Below are positions 57,349 to 64,000 of a stretch of DNA of 64,000 nt, in pieces. The first letter of the stretch is position 1. Each line of letters starts with the position of its first letter. The stretch lies in NCBI GenBank assembly GCA_000750105.3, contig JPHH03000022.1, positions 310,001 through 374,000 of the forward strand. The letters run 5' to 3'. The notes below the pieces were generated by a model, which saw only the letters and a list, made by a program, of their open reading frames with translations, did no database searches and was not told where the DNA came from. The stretch is from Tolypocladium sp. Sup5 PDA-1 (lineage: Eukaryota; Ascomycota; Sordariomycetes; Hypocreales; Ophiocordycipitaceae). A program made the translations under genes and the position numbers.

Positions 57349-59494
57349 ATGGCATCACAAGGTCAGGTGAACATGGCCGCGGTTGAAGAAATCGAGGTCA
57401 TTCCCGGGACAGTTCATCTTGTAGATTGCGAGGGAAACCTTCAATCCAAACGCGGAGATGGGAGCGAACACGACATCGTTCTCGTGCCCGCCCCGTCAAA
57501 TATGCCTGACGATCCTCTGAACTGGTCGAGACGTCGAAAGCTGCTTTCGGCGTTTTGCATGTCCACGTAAGTTACGCGAGCCATTGTTAATGCGGCCTTG
57601 ACTCTTACCGGCGCAGTTATGTTTTAGTCATTGGCATTTGCTCTTCTGCGTTGTATTCAACGCTTGGCCCATTGTCGGAGGCCACTGGCCTTTCATACAA
57701 TGATCTCAACTCTGGCACTGGCTACATGGTATTACAACGCCATCCTCCCCTTTCGCCTATCCCATCTCCACGAAATGGCTGCCTAACATGACGATAGTTT
57801 CTTTTCTTCGGGTGGGGATGCATATTCTGGCAGGCAATTGCTGTCCAATACGGCAAGAGGCCAGTGTATCTTATTACTGTCGCTGGCACGTTGGTAAGCG
57901 AGAACTTCTCATCGACAAGCCAAACCTCGTGTCTCTAACAGATCAAGGGCGTCATGGTGTGGCAGCCACATGTCCGCTCCAATGGCGAGTGGATTGCGAC
58001 AAAGATTCTCCAAGGCCTTTTTGGGGCACCGATGGAGTCGCTTGCAGAGATCACAGTCTCAGACGTCGTAAGTCAATCACGCGCCATGATGAACCACAGC
58101 GGCGTTGATGGCACCATGGTTCTGACGGTTATGAACGCAGTTCTTCACCCATGAGAGGGGAAAGTTCATGGCATTGTACGCGCTCGCTCTCGGCTACAGC
58201 AACGGCCTTGCGCCCCTCATGATGGGGTTCATTAATGACGGACAAGGCTATCAGTGGGTGTTTGTAAGTCAATGGCATCGCGCCCTGTCACTTGAAATTC
58301 TCCTGTTTGTGCACTAATACAACTTTTCCAGTATTGGTGTGCAATCTTCTGTGCCGTGGCCTTCATCATCATATTCTTCTTTATGGAAGAAACCAAATTC
58401 GACCGCGCCACTTACACCCACGATCAAGCCTCCAATGATGTAAGTACTGGCAAGTCAACAAGTGGAGGTCAGAGTTCGCCATGCCTTGACAGCTCTGCTG
58501 AACTAGGAGAGTTGAAGGAACAGCCAACTCAGAGCACCAACACACATGAGAACGCCATGACTGCCTGTGCCACGAACAAGAGCATCCCATCAAGCGCACA
58601 TACAAAGAAATCGTATATGGCACGTTTGAAGCCCATCGAAAAGCAGAACCTTCGCCACAAGAATCACCTGGTGGAGTTGATGGGGCGGCCTATTATACTG
58701 CTGTCGTTTCCCATCATTGCGTACGCCGGGTTTCTTTACGGCTGCAACATCGTCTGGTTGTCGGTGCTGAATGCCACGGAGTCCATGGTCTTTTCCAACA
58801 GACCTTACAGCATGTCAAACTCAATTGTGGGCTTAACCTTCATCGCTCCATTGGTGGGCACAACCCTTGCGTAAGTCACCAGCTGCCATCGAGCCGAACT
58901 TTGGGTACTAACGCTGTCACAGCTGTGCCTATACTGGTATCATCGGTGACCGCTTCATCATCAAAATGGCACGCCGGAACAAAGGTTTCATGGAGGCAGA
59001 GCACCGTCTCTGGCTGTTTTTGCCCTCGCTTATCCTCATCCCCTTTGGATGCATTCTATGGGGGGTAGGCGCTCAACATTACGTCCACTGGATTGGATTG
59101 GTCATCGCGATGGGCGTCATCTCATTCACCACAACAGCAGGCTCGCAGATTTCGATAGCGTATACTATTGACTGCTATCGTGATCTAGGGAGCGAGGCAT
59201 TGGCTTCGGTGATCGTTGTTCGCAATACCATGTCCTTCGGCATCGGCTATGGGTAAGTCCCTTCAGTGCAGCGACCCACGAGAATGCTTCGGTACTGACT
59301 TCGATCCGAGCGTAACGCCATGGGTTGTCAACATGGGTTATCAAAATGCCTTCATTCTAGGGGCATTTGCTGGTCTTGCCCATAACTTGACAATCTTCCC
59401 TATTATACGATGGGGTCACCGCCTCCGGCAACGGAGTGCTGACAAGTACTGGAAAGCCGTGAAGTCCGGGGCGCACTTGGATGTCACCCACTAG
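57349..59494 (+). CDS. MFS transporter, eight exons
   Basis: Exons 57349-57566, 57617-57728, 57798-57893, 57942-58067, 58141-58263, 58332-58870, 58923-59252 and 59311-59494 all join in phase and give 575 residues. Introns are 48-73 bases with GT-AG ends. The cytosolic head ends MPDDPLNWSRRRKLLSAF, the DPLNW signature of fungal DHA1-like carriers. Later blocks include AVQYGKRPVYLITVAGTL (motif-A-like), KILQGLFGAPMESLAEITVSD, a central hydrophilic loop with many Ser/Thr/Lys, and MARRNKGFMEAEHRL. About twelve hydrophobic segments are present. The intact frame across seven introns indicates a live gene. Being divergent from the DMFase-like gene suggests a linked substrate, but this is inference. 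Confidence 0.9.
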
Positions 59495-59663
59495 GCATCG
59501 GCTCGACTGCGTGTCAATCAAGCTTAACTGGTATGGGGAAGCGAGTTGCGACTACTTTCAGGCTTGAAGGATATTCATCACTGGCGGACCGAGGATGACT
59601 GCAAACAGGCTTTGGTTTATATGCACGTTATGCCGAATATCTCTTCCAGTGTGCGAAGACTCT

Positions 59664-59747
59664 AGCTTTATGCCTTGCAAGGGTTATAATATATTGTAAG
59701 GTACCTTAGCCAGTAAGAAGTCGTATTCTGAGAGGAACCTCGCAATA
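59664..59747 (+). repeat. dispersed 84-bp repeat, copy B
   Basis: Same length and orientation as copy A at 52036-52119, 7.6 kb away. Shared sequence includes TCGTATTCTGAGAGG. Nearly all differences in the aligned core are C/T or G/A, as expected for RIP-type mutation of duplicated DNA. Confidence 0.65.
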
Positions 59748-59754
59748 GACCAGA

Positions 59755-59859
59755 CAGACTGCCAAGAAGGATTGGACACAGATCAATCACAATGGGAAGA
59801 AAGTGTGGGCGCACTACGGGAAGAAGACAGTTTACATCAGCGACATTGAAATCACCTAG
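59755..59859 (+). other. possible C-terminal coding remnant
   Basis: Just after repeat copy B, a frame beginning after TAG and ending at TAG encodes a polar stretch including KKDWTQINHNGKKVWAHYG and KTVYISDIEIT. It reads like the tail of a real protein but has no start and no partner exon. Family not recognised. Confidence 0.25.
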
Positions 59860-61424
59860 GGATTATGTCAAACGCGCCATTGTTTGAGTCGTTCAAGATG
59901 CTCCTAGTCGGAGTAGTATAGTCTACACTGGCGTTGTGAAAACCACCACTCAAGTTTGCCATGCCAGGGCATGTCGATCCAGGACAGTGAGTCGGAGTCA
60001 GGTGCAGCCAGGCCCCGCAAGCTGATGTTCGCCACGTATGAGAAGTTTCTCCTGGGTTTGCCCAAGCCAATGCGCAGTCTCCTTGAAGGATTAGGATATG
60101 TGCAACGGTATGAATGGAGCCAGGTTAAGCTAACATCGGACTGTGTCGCAACCTGGGCAAGGCCACTATTTCGAGCCAGCTCCGTCTACCATACTCCGCA
60201 GTAATCCCAAGATGAAGATAGAAGATCGCTGTTGGGCAAACCAAAGTGAACGCTTCTGATACCAAGATGGTCATATGCGATATGGATCGTCCGGATGACA
60301 TGCCCTTGCCGAGAATCGTGAATCCGCTGTCCTCTCCCATCGCCCTCAGAAGGTGAGTTGCGCAAGGATTAGAGGTACGAGATACCCTCAATGCTCACGT
60401 ATATCGCATAGAAATCCCGGGCAAGGTCGATCGTGGAATTGGATAGGTGGACGTCTCGCGCAAGGTCTTGACAACTGATGGCGGCCAATTCTCGAGTAAT
60501 ATATCCTGCAACCATAGCTTCAGTTTCTTCGCCACCACCCATTTAATGCGATGTTGCCTTTCAAGTTCGAAGCGGATCGGCGAACTGAAGTCATAATCGG
60601 TGGCGGCGAAGAAGTTCGAGGATATCGGAAACAGCTTAAAAGAATAGCATCCGTTGTGGAGGCAGGGGACTCGGCGACCTCTTCTGATGCAGCGACTTCG
60701 GCAACATATATGAAATGCAATTCTGATCTCCTCGTCTTCGTATGTTTCGTTTCGTCGGAAGCAAAATGGAGCGGATGCACGATCATCGTCGAGGACTGGG
60801 GGTCGGACGAGTCAAGGCTGAACACCCTTCATGTCGGTTCGTTGCAAAGGAGAGAACATACCTACGACCACCGATTCGTCGTCCCGGATCTGGAATTGAC
60901 AGTCTGCAGCGAGGTTTGTCAATACAGATATCCTGTATGCTATCCACAACTGTCATTGCCACTGGCTGTAAAGAACGCTCTGGCTGTGTACCGTCTGGTG
61001 ACTGCCGACGCGTCAATGGGACATGGTTGAATGCCTGATATGGTTGACTGGGAATTGGATGCAGCTCACCTCACAGTCATACTTGTCTACGGAGGTTGGG
61101 GCCAAAAGTATTCAATTCTGGTCCTGGATGTACCAGGGCCAGGGTCATACAGTGCCACTATATAGCAAGTCGCACTATATTTTTCCAGATTCTCAGCTGC
61201 TTACCTTTGGTACTTAGCCTCTAGAGCCACCATTACACCAGTATTACAGCGATCGATCTTGCTGGCTAAAGACAGTGGTTAGCTCCAGGTTCGCACGGGA
61301 ACTGGGACCCTAGTACATCCAGGATTGGAAATACTTTTGGCCCCCAACCTCCGTAAACTGAGCCAACAAGCGAACACACCTCATCTGCACCCATCATCGG
61401 CACTAAAATGGTGCACCAGCAGCT

Positions 61425-62038
61425 ATGCCTCCTCGTCTCACATCGCAATTTCACCCTACTCGGACACTTTCTATCAATATGGACAGACGCTTTCTCTCTC
61501 GTAGAGCATTTCACGACGCAAAGGCGGATTTCATTACCCTCGACACGAATGGATCTCTCACACGCAAGGTGGATATCTTTATCGGGGACCCTCACCAGGC
61601 TTATATCATATTTAGTAAAGATATAGGCTTTGCCATGAAATCTGCCATCGCTAAGCAGACTGGCGTGTGCCTCGCTTCAGATCCAGAAAAGGTCCCGTTG
61701 ACATTCTTCCACGGCTCTCGGCATTTTGCGCATGGTATGTGTCCAGTTTTGGCGTCAGCATGGTCAAGTTAACAGCGTACAAGGCGCCGTACCATACCCA
61801 CGCATAGTTATCCAACGAGATCTCCCGCGGCAGAACGCGACCAACATGAGTCCTGCGACTCTCTGGCTTTGGGGCGCTTCACACTCAATCACCTTGGATG
61901 GCACGCCTGATCGTGAGTCCTTCCGTCTTTAAAAGAATGATACATGCTCATTTTATTTTAATAGATCAATTCGAGGAGTCTTCCCGAGAGAGTCACGAGA
62001 GGCTGAAGGGAGCAGCTGAGCTCCTGCGGGATAGATAA
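61425..62038 (+). CDS. uncharacterised gene, model uncertain
   Basis: Three coding pieces. The first (61425 or 61479 to about 61734) includes NMDRRFLSRRAFHDAKAD, KVDIFIGDPHQAYIIFSKDIG and PLTFFHGSRHFAHG. The second (to 61912) has SPATLWLWGASHSITLDGTPD. The last (61965-62038) follows a good 52-base GT-AG intron and ends ERLKGAAELLRDR. The join between the first two pieces fails: the GTATGT donor at 61735 and the AACAG acceptor at 61775 would make a 41-base intron in the wrong phase, and the in-phase frame stops at once. The gene is either mis-modelled by me or carries a small indel. No family recognised. No signal peptide. Confidence 0.4.
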
Positions 62039-62647
62039 TGCGTAGGCTTGTGAATGGACTTTCCATGTGTACCAGGAAGAAGGGGAAGGCTAGCGGCATG
62101 ATTCACAGGCAGCTTGTTCTCATTGCTAAAAGGACAAGATGATTCTACATTATGTACTGCAATATACCAGGAGGCAACAGCTGCATCTGGCGGGGCTCTT
62201 GGGCCGGCACTTCATGACGCATGGGACGGAGAATGGCGCTGTGGTGACCATGATTACTTAGACGTACATCCTCAAGGCCCGGAGGAGTTGCTGCGACGTG
62301 GCGCTGGGGGCACTGACATGGTGGCGTCCATTGCCAGCAAAACTCCCGTCCATTCCCCTGTCCCCAATCTTTCCCCATTACAGTTATAAAACCGGGTCTA
62401 CGGGAAACTGTAACAACCAAGATCGGGCTAGGGGCTGTTGCTGTCATTTTACCTATTCGGGAACTATATTGCAGCATGCCCTGTAGTAGTCATGTCTTGG
62501 CAGCTCGACGGTCATGGCATTGCTTTCTGTCGTATACTGAACAGCTGTCGTCAGCCAAACAAATAGTTTTATGAATGGCACTCTATACACGCAGCTTTTG
62601 TACCTACAGTCCATTCAGTTGCTCCGCCAGTTCTACGAAGTGCATCC
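62039..62647. promoter_or_regulatory. upstream region of the acetyl-CoA synthetase gene
   Basis: About 0.6 kb. TATAAAA at 62385-62391 and CCTATTCGGGAA at 62452-62463 precede the start at 62648. The second is the 12-mer also found between the DMFase-like and MFS genes. Confidence 0.45.
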
Positions 62648-64000
62648 ATGTCGCACACCACCATGACTGCTCACGAAGCAGCAACAGGAACCGGGGTCGT
62701 TAACCAGGGCATGGACCACCACTTGTGTATGGCATCAGATCCAAATAATCATAAAGTGACAGAAGTTTGGCTGACTGTGGAGTGACGGCTTAGGCTCCCC
62801 GGAGAAAATGCTGTTGAGTGCGTAATCTACAAACAACACGGCCTTAATGGCTGCTAATATTGTGCAATCCAGAGCATCCCAGCAAGCCCTATCTCAGCTG
62901 TAGGTATTAATTATAGCAAGAAATGAAACAAGCTGATGACAGATAGGTTTCGAGGAATACGGCCAGATGTACAAGCAGTCCATTGACCAACCCCAAGAAT
63001 TCTGGGGAAACTTGGCTCGACAGCTCGTGACCTGGGACCGCGACTTTCACACCACACAGCACGGCTCGCTGGCGCAGGGAGACATCTCTTGGTTTCTGGG
63101 AGGCCAGATCAATGCGTCTTACAATTGCGTTGATCGTCATGCTATCAAAAATCCCGATAAAGTTGCCATCATACATGAGTCCGATGACGGCACCGGCAAC
63201 AGAACTATGACCTACCGGGAGCTTTTGCAGCAGGTATGCCAGCTGGCCTACGTTTTAAAGGACATGGGTGTACGAAAGGGCGATACTGTCGCTGTGTACA
63301 TGCCAATGGTTCCCGAGGCCCTGGTGGCCCTGCTTGCTTGCGCCCGGATTGGCGCCGTGCATTCCGTGGTTTTTGCAGGCTTTTCGGCGGAGTCTCTCAG
63401 GGATCGCATTATCGACGCCAAGTCCCGAGTCATCATCACAGTCGACGAAGGCAAACGAGGCGGGAAAGTCATCGGAATCAAGAAGATCGTGGACGAGGCC
63501 CTCAGTAAGCACAGCGGTGCTTCCGGTGTCCTAGTGTTTAGACGAACTGGCTCAGACGCTCCATGGTCCCAGGGAAGAGACCGCTGGTGGCATGAGGAAG
63601 TCACCAAATGGCCACGTTATATGGCCCCTGAGCCCATGGCCTCGGAGGACCCTCTGTTTCTCTTGTATACGTCTGGGTCGACGGGAAAGCCAAAGGGAAT
63701 CATGCACACAACTGGAGGGTACCTTGTTGGGGCTGCTGCAACGGGCAAGTACGTTTTTGACATTCACCCCAACGACCGATATTTCTGCGCGGGAGATATC
63801 GGCTGGATTACAGGTCATACATATGTCGTGTACGCACCCTTGCTCCTAGGGGTAACGACTGTGGTGTTTGAGGGAACTCCTGCGTACCCAAGCCTGTCAC
63901 GCTACTGGGACATCATCGAGCATCATCAAATCACTCACTTCTACGTTGCACCAACTGCTCTTCGACTGCTTAAGCGAGCCGGATCAGATCCCGTTGAGCA
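62648..64000 (+). CDS. acetyl-CoA synthetase, partial (cut by window end)
   Basis: AMP-forming ligase that turns acetate, ATP and CoA into acetyl-CoA. Likely exon 1 is 62648-62726 (MSHTTMTAHEAATGTG) joined by a 220-base intron to 62947, where family sequence begins FEEYGQMYKQSIDQPQEFWG. The remainder is one open frame to the window edge. INASYNCVDRHAIKNPDKVAI, RIGAVHSVVFAGFSAESLRDRI, the adenylate-forming loop YTSGSTGKPKGIMHTTGGYL and DRYFCAGDIGWITGHTYVVYAPLLLG are intact. The C-terminal third, including the hinge and catalytic Lys, lies beyond 64000. The N-terminus is short and unlike the usual FacA/AcuA start, so this may be a paralogue rather than the main acetate enzyme. Exon 1 is inferred from phase only. 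Confidence 0.88.

Larger units (their letters stand above)
59495..61424. other. 1.9 kb intergenic region with repeat copy B
   Basis: Contains repeat copy B (59664-59747), then a 34-codon stretch with protein-like character (about 59755-59859). A 159-codon ORF at 60551-61030 has no recognisable feature and is not called. Confidence 0.4.

Noticed and set aside
60551..61030. 159-codon plus-strand ORF
   Set aside because: No domain, no promoter or splice support; could be real but is not better than chance.
1..64000. CRISPR array, rRNA genes, bacterial operons
   Set aside because: No regularly spaced repeats or rRNA-like sequence; gene structure is eukaryotic throughout.

Overview
The window is nuclear DNA from a filamentous ascomycete, probably a Sordariomycete and plausibly Hypocreales. 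The evidence is eukaryotic housekeeping genes split by short GT-AG introns of about 50-130 bases with phase-compatible joins, dense genes on both strands, CT-rich leaders, and fungal families such as SLU7, REV3, AIM11, Rax1-like RGS, fungal APH-like kinase and DUF3435. I make no species call.

Layout. 1.4-10.4 kb is a core block: a divergent ribosomal-protein pair (eL21 minus, uS4 plus), then SLU7 and the translesion polymerase REV3, also divergent. 11-18 kb is accessory: a small conserved gene of unknown function, a secreted cysteine-rich protein with a Kex2-type site, a broken relative of it, and a truncated DUF3435 (Starship-captain/Crypton type tyrosine recombinase) relic. 18-20 kb has a tiny ORF and an APH-like kinase. 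20.0-23.7 kb is a gene-free stretch. 23.7-30 kb returns to core genes: Rax1-like RGS membrane protein, pantothenate kinase, AIM11 and a 2-oxoglutarate oxygenase. 32.9-44.7 kb carries a Skt5/Chs4-type chitin synthase activator ending in a CaaX box, a mitochondrial thioredoxin-like protein, an MFS transporter, ELP6 and ribosomal eL37.

45.4-64 kb looks like a metabolic and accessory region: an OPT transporter, a clade-3-type catalase, an orphan gene, an N,N-dimethylformamidase-like enzyme divergent from an eight-exon MFS transporter, an uncertain gene, and an acetyl-CoA synthetase running off the right edge. An 84-bp direct repeat pair, whose aligned core differs almost only by transitions, brackets the orphan/amidohydrolase/MFS block.

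How they might work together. The eL21, uS4 and eL37 genes have ARCCCTAA boxes upstream, matching a Tbf1-type ribosomal-protein promoter element. The dimethylformamidase-like enzyme and its divergent MFS partner form a plausible uptake/hydrolysis pair for a small amide, but the substrate is unknown. The most interesting material is the DUF3435 relic beside the decayed secreted-protein gene, and the repeat-bracketed block at 52-60 kb. All splice sites were read by eye and checked for phase.
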